The notes beneath the pieces are model-generated. The model did no database searches. It was not told the origin of the DNA and was given only the letters and a program-made list of their open reading frames with translations. From assembly GCF_000827125.1 (NCBI RefSeq), contig NZ_CP010311.1, positions 1,364,001 through 1,428,000 on the forward strand: a DNA stretch of 64,000 bases, given 5' to 3'. The DNA is from Geoalkalibacter subterraneus (GTDB taxonomy: Bacteria; Desulfobacterota; Desulfuromonadia; Desulfuromonadales; Geoalkalibacteraceae). Positions 36,906-45,300 of the stretch are shown one piece after another (position 1 is the stretch's first letter; every line of letters begins with the position of its first letter). The position numbers and the translations under genes are program-made.

Positions 36906-39137
36906 TCAGGCACACTCACTGTAGCCGCAGGCATGGCAGACGCAGCAGCCGCCCTCATGCTCGACTGGGCCGCCGCATTCAGGGCAGGCGCCGCCGTTGC
37001 GGTTTTCCACGACCTTGTCTTCGCCGTACTCCATCAGGTGAAGCTGGATCGCCTTGGCGACGGCATCAGCACAACTGGTCACGCGATTTTCGCCGAAACC
37101 GGCCGGTTTGTGACAGGTAATGCCGATCATCTGCTTGACCGCCTGACGGGCCTGCACGCCGGAGCGCCAGGCGAGGGAGACCAGGCGCCCGATCGCTTCG
37201 CACTGGCTGGCGGCGCAGCCGCCGGCTTTGCCCATGGTGGTGAACAGCTCGAACAGCCCGTCCTTGTCTTCGTTGATGGTGATATAGAGCGGTCCGCAGC
37301 CGGTCTCCATCTGGTAGGTGCTGCCGCGCAGCGCCCTGGGGCGGTCGCGCTTGCGTCCCTTCTTGTGTGCTTCCATGGGCAGAGGGGCATCCTCGGCTTT
37401 TTTCTGTTCGCTCTTCGCAACCGAAAGAACCTGCTGGTCCCGGGAGCCGTCGCGGTAGATGGTGACGCCTTTGCAGCCGGAGCGATAGGCCAGCTGATAA
37501 ACCATCGCAACATCCTCACGGGTGGCGTCGTGGCAGAAATTGACCGTTTTTGATACCGCGTTGTCGGTGTATTTCTGGAAGGCCGACTGCATACGGATGT
37601 GGTCTTCCGGCGTGATGTCGTGCGCGGTGACGAACACCTTGCGGATATCTTCGGGAATTTCGGGCAGATCCCGCAGAGTGCCGTGTTCGGCTATTTTTTT
37701 CATCAGTTCGGGAGAGTAGAAATCCATCTCTTTCGCAATCTGTTCAAACAGGGGATGGACTTCGACCAGGATGTCGTTGTCAAGCACCTGGCGCACGTAG
37801 CTGACGGCGAACAGCGGCTCGATGCCGCTGGAAGACCCGGCGATAATGGAGATCGTGCCGGTCGGGGCGATGGTGGTGCAGGTGGCGTTGCGCACCGGGC
37901 GCACACCGGGCTTGTCGTAGATGCTGCCGTTGAAATTGGGGAACGGTCCCCGCTCTTCGGCCAGGTCGGCGGAGGTTTCATGGGCTGTGTCCTGGATGAA
38001 CTTCATGACTTTTTCGCCCAGGCGTGCCGCATCGGTGCTGTTGTAAGGCAGCCCCAGCTTGATCAGCATATCCGCCCAGCCCATGACCCCCAGGCCGATC
38101 TTGCGGTTGGCGCGGGTCATCTCGTCGATCTGGGCCAATGGGTATTTGTTGACTTCGATAACGTTGTCGAGAAAGCGCGTCGCCAGTCGAACTGTGCGAC
38201 CGAGCTTGTCCCAGTCGATATCGCCGTCATTACACATACGAGCCAGGTTGATGGAGCCCAGGTTGCAGGATTCGTAGGGGAGCAGCGGCTGTTCGCCGCA
38301 GGGATTGGTGCTCTCGATTTCACCGACATGGGGGGTCGGATTATCGCGGTTGAGGCGATCGAGAAAGATGATTCCGGGCTCGCCGTTGTTCCAGGCGAGA
38401 TCGACGATGTGCTCGAACACCTTGCGGGCGGAGAGCTTTTTGATCAGGCGACCGTCGCGGGGATTGAGCAGATCGTATTCGCCGTCTTCCTCGACGGCTT
38501 TCATGAAATCCTCAGTCAACCCCACCGAAATGTTGAAATTGGTCAGCACGCGCTGGTCGCGCTTGCACATGATGAAATCCATGATGTCGGGGTGGTCGAC
38601 CCGCAGAATCCCCATGTTGGCGCCGCGCCGGGTGCCGCCCTGTTTGATGGTTTCAGTGGCGGCATCGAATACTTTCATGAAGGAGAGCGGGCCCGATGAG
38701 ACGCCGCTGGTGGAAGCCACCACGTCGTTGGCGGGGCGGATGCGGGAAAAGGAGAACCCGGTACCGCCGCCGCTTTTGTGAATCAGGGCCGTATGCTTGA
38801 TGGCCTCGAAGATGCTTTCCATGGAGTCGTCCACCGGCAGCACAAAACAGGCGGAAAGCTGACCAAGTTCCCGCCCTGCATTCATCAGGGTCGGGGAGTT
38901 GGGAAGAAAGTCAAGTTCGACCATCATCCGATAGAATTGTTCTTCGAGCTTTGCGGCATCAGTGCCAGTTTCCAGACGTGTTTCAGCTGAAGCGATAGTT
39001 TGTGCCACGCGTCTGAACATGTCCTCCGGAGTCTCAAGGATTTTGCCGTCGGCGTCGCGACGCAGGTAGCGCCGTTCCAGAACAGTGCGTGCATTCGCTG
39101 AAAGCGCGGGGCTCGGGCTCTGTTTTGTCTTTTTCAT
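36906..39137 (-). CDS. nrdJ: Class II (adenosylcobalamin-dependent) ribonucleotide reductase
   Basis: The enzyme makes deoxyribonucleotides with B12 as radical source and needs no oxygen. The product has 743 residues. Signatures are LPNSPTLMNAGRELGQLSAC with the first redox cysteine, STNPCGEQPLLPYESCNLGS with the active-site cysteines, and IAPTGTISIIAGSSSGIEPL. The C-terminal zinc-type cysteines (CPECGGPVEHEGGCCVCHAC) re-reduce the active site. Length and motifs are standard. ATG 39137 follows an AAGGATCACCTG stretch. No B12 riboswitch could be recognised upstream. Confidence 0.96.
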   Translation of the reverse strand: MKKTKQSPSPALSANARTVLERRYLRRDADGKILETPEDMFRRVAQTIASAETRLETGTDAAKLEEQFYRMMVELDFLPNSPTLMNAGRELGQLSACFVLPVDDSMESIFEAIKHTALIHKSGGGTGFSFSRIRPANDVVASTSGVSSGPLSFMKVFDAATETIKQGGTRRGANMGILRVDHPDIMDFIMCKRDQRVLTNFNISVGLTEDFMKAVEEDGEYDLLNPRDGRLIKKLSARKVFEHIVDLAWNNGEPGIIFLDRLNRDNPTPHVGEIESTNPCGEQPLLPYESCNLGSINLARMCNDGDIDWDKLGRTVRLATRFLDNVIEVNKYPLAQIDEMTRANRKIGLGVMGWADMLIKLGLPYNSTDAARLGEKVMKFIQDTAHETSADLAEERGPFPNFNGSIYDKPGVRPVRNATCTTIAPTGTISIIAGSSSGIEPLFAVSYVRQVLDNDILVEVHPLFEQIAKEMDFYSPELMKKIAEHGTLRDLPEIPEDIRKVFVTAHDITPEDHIRMQSAFQKYTDNAVSKTVNFCHDATREDVAMVYQLAYRSGCKGVTIYRDGSRDQQVLSVAKSEQKKAEDAPLPMEAHKKGRKRDRPRALRGSTYQMETGCGPLYITINEDKDGLFELFTTMGKAGGCAASQCEAIGRLVSLAWRSGVQARQAVKQMIGITCHKPAGFGENRVTSCADAVAKAIQLHLMEYGEDKVVENRNGGACPECGGPVEHEGGCCVCHACGYSECA

Positions 39138-39400
39138 GCAGGTGATCCTTGTGGGAGAAGAGAATTTATCAGCGATTTTTACTTGCCAAAACCAGGGGGA
39201 GAAGTATTAAAATGAAAATCTTTGGATACCAATTTGAAGACTATATTTAGTGCTTTGGCGAATTTAAACCACAATATGTCGCGGGTGTCAAGGGGAAGAG
39301 CGAGTCGGTGATTGTCTGTGCCGGCTTCGAGTTTCCCGCGACTTTTGCAGCAACGGCGAAAACTTGAAGTCGCATTTCGTTTTTGCCCGGAGGTTCCATT

Positions 39401-39709
39401 TTGAAGAATTCAGATCCTGCCAATCCTGGCAGAGAAGAACCCGGCCGCATGGACTCCTTGAGAGAGTCGGGAGAGTGCTGCGATATTATCGAAGTCGCCC
39501 GCCAGGCTGTTGAAGATGGCACACGGGGGCGGTTGCGCGGCGGGGACCGCGAAGGGTTGACCGTCAGCGTGGGAGTTGCCCAGTTTCCATGTGACGGGGA
39601 GAATGCGCAGGATCTGTTGCAGGCGGTCGATTCTCTGATGTATCAAGCCAGGGAAGAAGGCAAAAACCGCGTATACCATCGCCGACAATCCACCGATGCT
39701 GCAATTTGA
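39401..39709 (+). pseudogene. Remnant of a GGDEF-domain diguanylate cyclase
   Basis: TTG 39401 has GGAGG seven bases upstream and opens a 102-residue frame. Its second half, EVARQAVEDGTRGRLRGGDR, GLTVSVGVAQFP and AVDSLMYQAREEGKNRVYHR, is the C-terminal third of a GGDEF domain. The GGDEF active-site loop and all upstream domains are missing. The first ~30 residues have no similarity I can name. It ends 11 bases before the response-regulator gene, so an ancestral sensor/cyclase may have been cut down here. Confidence 0.6.
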
Positions 39710-39720
39710 AGACAGGTTCT

Positions 39721-41094
39721 ATGGCTGGAGAAAGAATACTCATAGTCGATGACGAGCAGGGCATGCGGCGCCTGTTGACGCGCATTCTTGCCCGTGAAGG
39801 ATATGATGCCGTTGCGGTTGAAAGCGGATCGCTGGCGCTGCGTGAGCTGGGGGCGGAAGAAATCGACCTGGCCGTCCTCGATATCCGGATGCCGGAGATG
39901 GACGGGCTTGAGTTGCTCGCCCGGATCAAGGATTTCAACCCGGCCCTGCCCGTGATCATGGTCACCGCTTATGGGACGGTGGACAGCGCCATCAAGGCCC
40001 TGCGCTCCGGCGCCTACGATTATATCACCAAACCCTTTGATACCGACGAGATCAAGCTGACGGTGGCCAAGGCCCTGGAGCGCGAGCGGCTGCTCGCCGA
40101 AAACCGCTATCTGCATCAGCAGCTTGAGCGGCGCTACAGCTTCGATGGGATCATCGGCGGTGCAGCGAACATGAAGGAGACATTCGAGATCGCCTCGTCT
40201 GTCGCCGCAAGCACGGCCAATGTTCTCATTACCGGCGAAAGCGGTACCGGCAAGGAACTTCTGGCGCGCTCCATTCACTACAACTCTCCCCGTAAAGACA
40301 AGCCTTTCATTGTCCTGAACTGCGCTGCTCTGAGCGAAGGTGTTCTTGAAAGCGAACTTTTCGGGCATGAAAAGGGCGCATTCACCGGGGCCGTCGCGAC
40401 CAGAAAAGGGCGTTTCGAGCTGGCCCATGAAGGGACGCTTTTCATCGATGAAGTGGCGGAGATGAGCCTCAATGCCCAGGTCAAGCTGCTGCGTGTCATT
40501 CAGGAACATGAGTTCGAGCGGGTCGGCGGTGCCCGCACGATCCGCTGCGATGTACGGCTGGTGGCGGCGACCAACAAGGATCTCGCTGAAAAGGTGCGCC
40601 TCGGCCGTTTCCGTGAAGATCTCTATTATCGCCTCAATGTTGTCAATATCCATGTCCCGCCGCTGCGTGAGCGGCGCGAGGACATCGAACCTCTGGCCCG
40701 GCATTTTTTGAACCACTTCAGCGCAGAGATGGGCCGGGCGATTGAAGACATTTCCCCGCGCGCCCTTTCATGCCTGCTGGCGTATGAATGGCCGGGCAAT
40801 GTGCGCGAACTCCAGAACGCTATGGAGCGGGCGGTTGTCATGTCGCGCAACGGCATGGTGACGCCGCGCGAACTGCCCCAGGATATCCGGGACCAGGATG
40901 AAATCTGCCTGACGGTTCCAGAGCGCGGCGGCGGCCTGACGGAGATTCTCGAGGATCTGGAGCGTCAATTGATCGTCCAGACTCTCCGGCGGGAAAGGGG
41001 CTCGCAAACGCGCACCGCTGAAGTGCTCGGTATTAAGCGGACCACCTTGCGCTATAAAATGGAAAAATACGGTCTGCATGAACGGACCGAATGA
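39721..41094 (+). CDS. NtrC-type sigma-54-dependent response regulator
   Basis: The 457-residue regulator has a receiver domain (ILIVDDEQGMRRLLTRIL, phospho-acceptor D in LAVLDIRMPEMDG), a sigma-54 AAA+ domain with Walker A GESGTGKELLARSI, the GAFTGA loop in GHEKGAFTGAVA, and a Fis-type DNA-binding end (RTAEVLGIKRTTLRYKMEKY). When phosphorylated it should activate sigma-54 promoters. ATG 39721 gives the canonical start; a TTG at 39706 is in the same frame. No histidine kinase is adjacent. It precedes the GeoRSP-associated operon and may control it, which is inference. Confidence 0.93.
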   Translation: MAGERILIVDDEQGMRRLLTRILAREGYDAVAVESGSLALRELGAEEIDLAVLDIRMPEMDGLELLARIKDFNPALPVIMVTAYGTVDSAIKALRSGAYDYITKPFDTDEIKLTVAKALERERLLAENRYLHQQLERRYSFDGIIGGAANMKETFEIASSVAASTANVLITGESGTGKELLARSIHYNSPRKDKPFIVLNCAALSEGVLESELFGHEKGAFTGAVATRKGRFELAHEGTLFIDEVAEMSLNAQVKLLRVIQEHEFERVGGARTIRCDVRLVAATNKDLAEKVRLGRFREDLYYRLNVVNIHVPPLRERREDIEPLARHFLNHFSAEMGRAIEDISPRALSCLLAYEWPGNVRELQNAMERAVVMSRNGMVTPRELPQDIRDQDEICLTVPERGGGLTEILEDLERQLIVQTLRRERGSQTRTAEVLGIKRTTLRYKMEKYGLHERTE

Positions 41095-41107
41095 CAGATA
41101 TCTGTCA
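41092..41107. repeat. 16-bp perfect palindrome over the response-regulator stop codon
   Basis: TGACAGATATCTGTCA is exactly self-complementary and begins with the TGA stop. It sits 116 bases ahead of the next gene. It could be an operator. Confidence 0.5.
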
Positions 41108-41222
41108 TCAGGAGAGGCGTCTCTGTGAGAAAAGGGGGGCTTCTGCGATTTCCCTTTCTGGTACGTTGCTTGCTCGATTTCGTCTTGACTCTCTTTTCCG
41201 CCGGATCGAAGGAACGCGTCTC

Positions 41223-41750
41223 ATGGTCTCCAGCTTTGCAGCCGTAAAAAAACAACTGCCATTTCTGCGCCACGGCTTAGGGTTGATTCCAATATGGGTG
41301 CTGGTGACTGCACTGTTTTTTCCTCATCCCGCGCAGGCCTGCTACGGTCCCAAACTTTACGTTGGCGTCGGTTCGGATTCACTGGATAGTGTTTTTTATG
41401 AGCTGGTTTCCCTTTATGTGCGCGAAAAGACTGGCGTCGAGACGGTTCGTGTCGAGTTGAAGGGGAAGTCCCCTCTGGATGCGCTGGAAGATGAGGAGGT
41501 TGATCTGGTGCCGGTCGAAACACCTGCTGCAGGGTTCGACGTCCTGATCGGCGTGGGCGACCTTATTTATCTGCTCTCAGGACCACGGCCCCTTCATGAT
41601 CTGCAGTTTACCACCGTCGCACCGGCACTGCGCAAACTCGGCTCCCTGTTGACCGCCGAGCAACTGGCCGGCCTGCGCGATCGCGTCCAGCAAGGAAAGC
41701 CCCCTGCTGCGGAGGCCCGCCGTTTCCTCATGTCGCAGAGGTGGATCTGA
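41223..41750 (+). CDS. Exported protein resembling a periplasmic substrate-binding domain
   Basis: From ATG 41223 (AAGGA upstream) the product is 175 residues, with a signal sequence ending PHPAQA and mature start CYGPKLYVGVGSDSLDSVFY. The order strand, helix (ELVSLYVREKTGVETVRVEL) and strand (DEEVDLVPVE) resembles the first lobe of OpuAC/PBP-type binding proteins. A second lobe seems to be missing. I cannot name a ligand. It begins a run of nine to ten exported or membrane genes that leads to the radical SAM locus. Confidence 0.6.
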   Translation: MVSSFAAVKKQLPFLRHGLGLIPIWVLVTALFFPHPAQACYGPKLYVGVGSDSLDSVFYELVSLYVREKTGVETVRVELKGKSPLDALEDEEVDLVPVETPAAGFDVLIGVGDLIYLLSGPRPLHDLQFTTVAPALRKLGSLLTAEQLAGLRDRVQQGKPPAAEARRFLMSQRWI

Positions 41751-41752
41751 TC

Positions 41753-42571
41753 ATGCGTTTTGTCTGCCTGATTTTCGCGGTTGTATTTTTTTCAATCGGC
41801 GTTGGCTGTTCGAGTCCGAAATCTCCGCCGGCGCCCCAGGAAGTTCAGTGGCGGAACCTCTCCTCGTATTACGGCTATTTGCAAGAGGATACGGTGTGGC
41901 AGGGGAAGGTCTTGCTTGATGACGATCTGATCGTCCCCTCCGGTCGCACCCTGACCATCAGGGCCGGTACCGTTGTTTTCATCCGTCCCTCCAGAAGTAC
42001 CAAAATCGAGCCGGAATGGCTTTCCTCCCATACGGAACTGCAGGTACGCGGCACCCTTAGAGTCGAAGGCACTCGCTCAAAACCGGTATATTTTCTGCCT
42101 GCGGAGGAACCGGTCAATGGTGACGCCGCCTGGTCGGGGCTGCTGTTCGACCGCGGAGCACAGGGGCATGTAAGTCACGCCGTAATCTCGGCGGCAGAAG
42201 CTGGCGTGACACTGACCGATGCCTCTCCGATCATTGAAGACAGCCGCTTTGAGCGCTGCCGCTACGGTGCTGTTTTCCAGGGGGAGGGGAGTCGGTCGCT
42301 TGTGCGCGGCAATCGGTTCGAGCAGGGGGAAAGCGGTCTGTTCTTCTGGTGGGGCGCGCGCCCGAGGCTCGAAGATAATGTCATTGCCTCGAATGAAGAG
42401 GAGGGGCTGTTTATCGACGAGACCAGCGCTCCCGAATTTCGTGGCAACCAGGTTTGGAACAACGGTATCGGGGTGGTTTCGATTCGCTCCGATTTTGCCG
42501 CTGAGGAAATCGAACTTGAAGGAAATGTCATCTCGCACCGCGTGTTTTCCACGCCGGGGGAACACCTGTGA
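41753..42571 (+). CDS. Lipoprotein with right-handed parallel beta-helix repeats
   Basis: ATG 41753 gives a 272-residue lipoprotein (VVFFSIGVGC lipobox). Repeats of about 22-24 residues appear as RFERCRYGAVFQGEGS, NRFEQGESGLFFWWGARP and NVIASNEEEGLFIDETSAP, the pattern of NosD/CASH-like beta-helices. The motif YLQEDTVWQGKVLLDDDLIV occurs near the front and recurs in the next gene, so the two are paralogues. Its end overlaps the next start by four bases (GTGA). The role is unknown, possibly a periplasmic scaffold. Confidence 0.8.
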   Translation: MRFVCLIFAVVFFSIGVGCSSPKSPPAPQEVQWRNLSSYYGYLQEDTVWQGKVLLDDDLIVPSGRTLTIRAGTVVFIRPSRSTKIEPEWLSSHTELQVRGTLRVEGTRSKPVYFLPAEEPVNGDAAWSGLLFDRGAQGHVSHAVISAAEAGVTLTDASPIIEDSRFERCRYGAVFQGEGSRSLVRGNRFEQGESGLFFWWGARPRLEDNVIASNEEEGLFIDETSAPEFRGNQVWNNGIGVVSIRSDFAAEEIELEGNVISHRVFSTPGEHL

Positions 42572-43656
42572 AACGAGTCCTTTTCCTTCTCTGCCTACTG
42601 TTGTCCTGGGCGTTACCCGCGGCTGCCGAGACGGTCTATCGCGGCGAACAGACCCTGTGGCAGGATACGGTCTGGCAGGGTGAGGTGCTCATCGATGGCG
42701 TCCTTACCGTCGCTCCGGAGGTGGTGCTGGAAATTCGCCCGGGAACTCGCATCAGCTTTACCTTCATGGACAGCAACGGCGACGGCATCGGCGAACATGA
42801 GATTTTCATCCAGGGACGTCTTGATGCTGTCGGAACCGAAGAGAATCCCATCGTCTTTACCTCCGCCCGGAGGGTGCCGTTCGCCGGGGCATGGGGCGCC
42901 ATCAACATGATGATGTCCGAAGGGGATAACCGTCTGGTGCATTGCATTATGGAGTACGGCTATCGCGGCTATCACGCACATTTTTCCAGCGTTGCGGTCA
43001 CGGACTGTATTTTTCGCCACAATGTCCGCGGGCTGCAGTTTCAGGAGTCGACCGTGACCCTGAGGCGATGCCTGATCCTTGAGAACTTCAACGGCCTGCA
43101 GTTTCGCGATTCCGATGTGATCATCGAGCAATCCCGGATTTCCGGGAGCTACTGGGGGCTGCGCTGCCTGTATACCGATCTGCGGTTGACCGACTGCGTG
43201 ATTGAGGACAATGCCATCAATGGCGTCCATCTGCGCGACTCAACTCTGCTTGCCGAAGACAATCATCTTGTGCGCAATCGGCGCGGGCTGTACCTGCAGC
43301 GCTCTCGGGCCGAGGTACGCGGCAACCATATTGCCGACAATAGCGAACATGGCATCTTTCTTGAAGATTCGGAGCTGGATGGAACGCATAATCTTGTGAC
43401 CGGCAACGGGCGCTCGGGGGTGCGCTGGCTGAATTCCCGTGGGACCTTGAGGGCCAATGATCTATCCGGCAATGGGACCTATGCCGTCATCAACGACGGA
43501 AATACTCCCCTGGACGCCACAGGCAACTGGTGGGGGACGGCTGATGAATCGCTGATTGGCGGGTTGGTGCGTGACGGCCGTCAGCGGACCGGCCTTGCAG
43601 ACGTTTTCTACGATGAGGCGTTGACCGCTCCGCCGGCCCGGCTACCCTCTCTTTAG
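42568..43656 (+). CDS. Exported parallel beta-helix (NosD-like) protein
   Basis: The 362-residue protein starts at GTG 42568 with signal peptide KRVLFLLCLLLSWALPAAAE. It then shows QTLWQDTVWQGEVLIDGVLT, matching the preceding lipoprotein. A long run of beta-helix coils follows (CIFRHNVRGLQFQESTVTL, CLILENFNGLQFRDSDVII, NHIADNSEHGIFLEDSELD), ending NWWGTADE. Such folds bind polysaccharides or proteins or serve in metal-centre maturation. It is translationally coupled to the lipoprotein. Confidence 0.85.
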   Translation: MKRVLFLLCLLLSWALPAAAETVYRGEQTLWQDTVWQGEVLIDGVLTVAPEVVLEIRPGTRISFTFMDSNGDGIGEHEIFIQGRLDAVGTEENPIVFTSARRVPFAGAWGAINMMMSEGDNRLVHCIMEYGYRGYHAHFSSVAVTDCIFRHNVRGLQFQESTVTLRRCLILENFNGLQFRDSDVIIEQSRISGSYWGLRCLYTDLRLTDCVIEDNAINGVHLRDSTLLAEDNHLVRNRRGLYLQRSRAEVRGNHIADNSEHGIFLEDSELDGTHNLVTGNGRSGVRWLNSRGTLRANDLSGNGTYAVINDGNTPLDATGNWWGTADESLIGGLVRDGRQRTGLADVFYDEALTAPPARLPSL

Positions 43657-43679
43657 TGATTTGTATCTATCCCTCTCGT

Positions 43680-43800
43680 GGGGGCGTAACTCCCATGACA
43701 AGGGTGTTTGGCGCCAGGGAGGGCGCCAATCAAACGGCCAGGGATGGCGAAAAGTGCCCCTTGTCATGGGAGTTACGACCCCATGCTGAACAGTTACATT
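43680..43800. repeat. Palindromic dispersed element, copy 1
   Basis: A long hairpin: GGGGCGTAACTCCCATGACA at the left pairs with TGTCATGGGAGTTACGACCC at the right, with a second inverted pair (GGCGCC and GGCCAGGGATGGCG) inside. It continues into the tail CATGCTGAACAGTTACATT. It is opposite in orientation to copies 2 and 3. It lies between the beta-helix and PhnD-like genes and has no coding content. Confidence 0.9.
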
Positions 43801-43826
43801 GATTTTATCCCGGAGCTTTCATTTTC

Positions 43827-44741
43827 ATGTTATCTGTCCTGCGCACGTCGTTACTTGCTCTCGCGGTATTGCTGGTGTTTTCACTGTTCATTGGGGGCTG
43901 TGACTCGAAACCGAGTGGTCCGGTGATCCGTATCGGTTACATGAACTGCAACAGCGAAGCTGAAACGATGGACCGCTTCATGCCGTTGACCCGTTATCTC
44001 GAAAAGGAATTGGGTGTGCGTTTTGAAGCCGTGCCGGTAGATACACAGGATTTTGAGGAGCGCTTCCGCAACGGCGAATTTACCTTCACCCACACCAATT
44101 CCCTGCTCTATGTCATTCTCCGTGAGGAATACGGCCTGCAGCTGATCGCCGGCGAGCAGCGCGGACAGTTCGGCGGCCGCACATCGGGCGGGCTGATTGC
44201 ACTTAAAAAAAGCGGCATAAAAAGCATCGAAGACATGCGCGGAAAGCGGCTACTGTTCGGCCCTCAGATGGCACCCAGCGGCTATCTGGCCCAGTATGAC
44301 TTGATGCTCAACGCAGGCTTTGACCCGGAGCGCGAGTTGTCCTATTACGCGATCCCCCCCGGTTCATTCAAGCATGAGAAGGTGATCTACGGCGTCTATT
44401 TCGGCGAATTCGATGTGGCGGCGGCCCCTATGCTGGATCTTGAGGAGATGGTGAGAGACGGCAAGGTTGCCGCGGATGATTTCGAGATCATCGCGCAGAG
44501 CGAGCCGTTTCCCTATTGCACCTTCGGGGCTTCCGCCGAGGCTGACCCTGAACTGGTGGAGCGGTTCCGCCGCGCGTTGCTCGAGCTTTCGCCCCAGGAC
44601 ACGGTGGAGTACCAGGGAGAGCGTATCAAGGTGCTCAAATCAGTCTGGGTTGAGGGCTTCGTGCAGTTCAGCGATGCCGACTACGACCCGGTTCGCGAAA
44701 TGGCGCGACGGGTCAATATGCCTCCTTATCAGACGTTTTAG
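43827..44741 (+). CDS. PhnD-like substrate-binding lipoprotein
   Basis: The 304-residue lipoprotein (LLVFSLFIGGC) belongs to the phosphate/phosphite/phosphonate-binding group. Visible are IRIGYMNCNSEAETMDRFMP with LTRYLEKELG, FTFTHTNSLLYVIL, GLIALKKSGIKSIEDMRGKR, and LLFGPQMAPSGYLAQYDLML. No ABC permease or ATPase is adjacent, so it may act as a sensor or scavenger instead of a transporter part. GGAG is upstream of ATG 43827. The ligand is undetermined; in this cluster an oxyanion such as selenite is conceivable but speculative. Confidence 0.82.
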   Translation: MLSVLRTSLLALAVLLVFSLFIGGCDSKPSGPVIRIGYMNCNSEAETMDRFMPLTRYLEKELGVRFEAVPVDTQDFEERFRNGEFTFTHTNSLLYVILREEYGLQLIAGEQRGQFGGRTSGGLIALKKSGIKSIEDMRGKRLLFGPQMAPSGYLAQYDLMLNAGFDPERELSYYAIPPGSFKHEKVIYGVYFGEFDVAAAPMLDLEEMVRDGKVAADDFEIIAQSEPFPYCTFGASAEADPELVERFRRALLELSPQDTVEYQGERIKVLKSVWVEGFVQFSDADYDPVREMARRVNMPPYQTF

Positions 44742-44746
44742 AGCCG

Positions 44747-45292
44747 ATGCCCCGGATCGATCGTTTCGATATCCTGCTCATAGGTGGCCTGCTGCTTACA
44801 CTGGCAGGTCTTGGCCTGCTGATGCTTCATGGCGAAGCGCAGCAGGGCTCTGAGCGTGGTGCGGCGTTGGAGCGTGCACTGGAGAAACGCCTGGCGGCGC
44901 AGGCGCGATTGGCCTTTTTGACCGACCTGTACCAGCCGGTTGAGGATCTGCGCAAGGAGGGCAAAAATCAGCAGGCGCTGCTGACCCTGGAGGAAATTGC
45001 CCGCGATTACCCCGGCGAGGCCCACGGCCTGATTCTGCGCGGCGCCATCCTGCGGGAGATGGGAGTGTTCGAGCGGGCGGTGGATAGCTACGTTGAAGCG
45101 GTTCAGCTCAACGGCGATTATGTCGATGACAAAAGCCCTTTATCCCGGCGGACGGAAATCCGTCAACTGGTGGATGACGGTGTGACGCGCCTGCGCGCCC
45201 GCCTGGAGGCCCAGGGCGATAATCCGTCGCTGCTGGAGACGTTGAAAAAAGTCTATTACCTGCAAAGTCGCCTGGCCGGCGGCTGTGAATAG
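44747..45292 (+). CDS. Membrane-anchored TPR protein
   Basis: The 181-residue protein has an N-terminal anchor (ILLIGGLLLTLAGLGLLMLH), an alanine/arginine-rich coiled stretch, then TPR-like helices (NQQALLTLEEIARDYPGEAH, VFERAVDSYVEAVQLNGDYV). TPRs usually hold protein complexes together. It begins five bases after the PhnD-like gene and precedes YedE by nine bases, so it is in the same operon. Function is inferred only as an assembly factor. Confidence 0.75.
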   Translation: MPRIDRFDILLIGGLLLTLAGLGLLMLHGEAQQGSERGAALERALEKRLAAQARLAFLTDLYQPVEDLRKEGKNQQALLTLEEIARDYPGEAHGLILRGAILREMGVFERAVDSYVEAVQLNGDYVDDKSPLSRRTEIRQLVDDGVTRLRARLEAQGDNPSLLETLKKVYYLQSRLAGGCE

Positions 45293-45300
45293 GGTCGCGC

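Noticed and set aside
39138-39382. Possible cobalamin riboswitch upstream of nrdJ
   Set aside because: I looked for the B12-box and the typical paired elements on the minus strand and could not find them; a covariance-model search would settle it.
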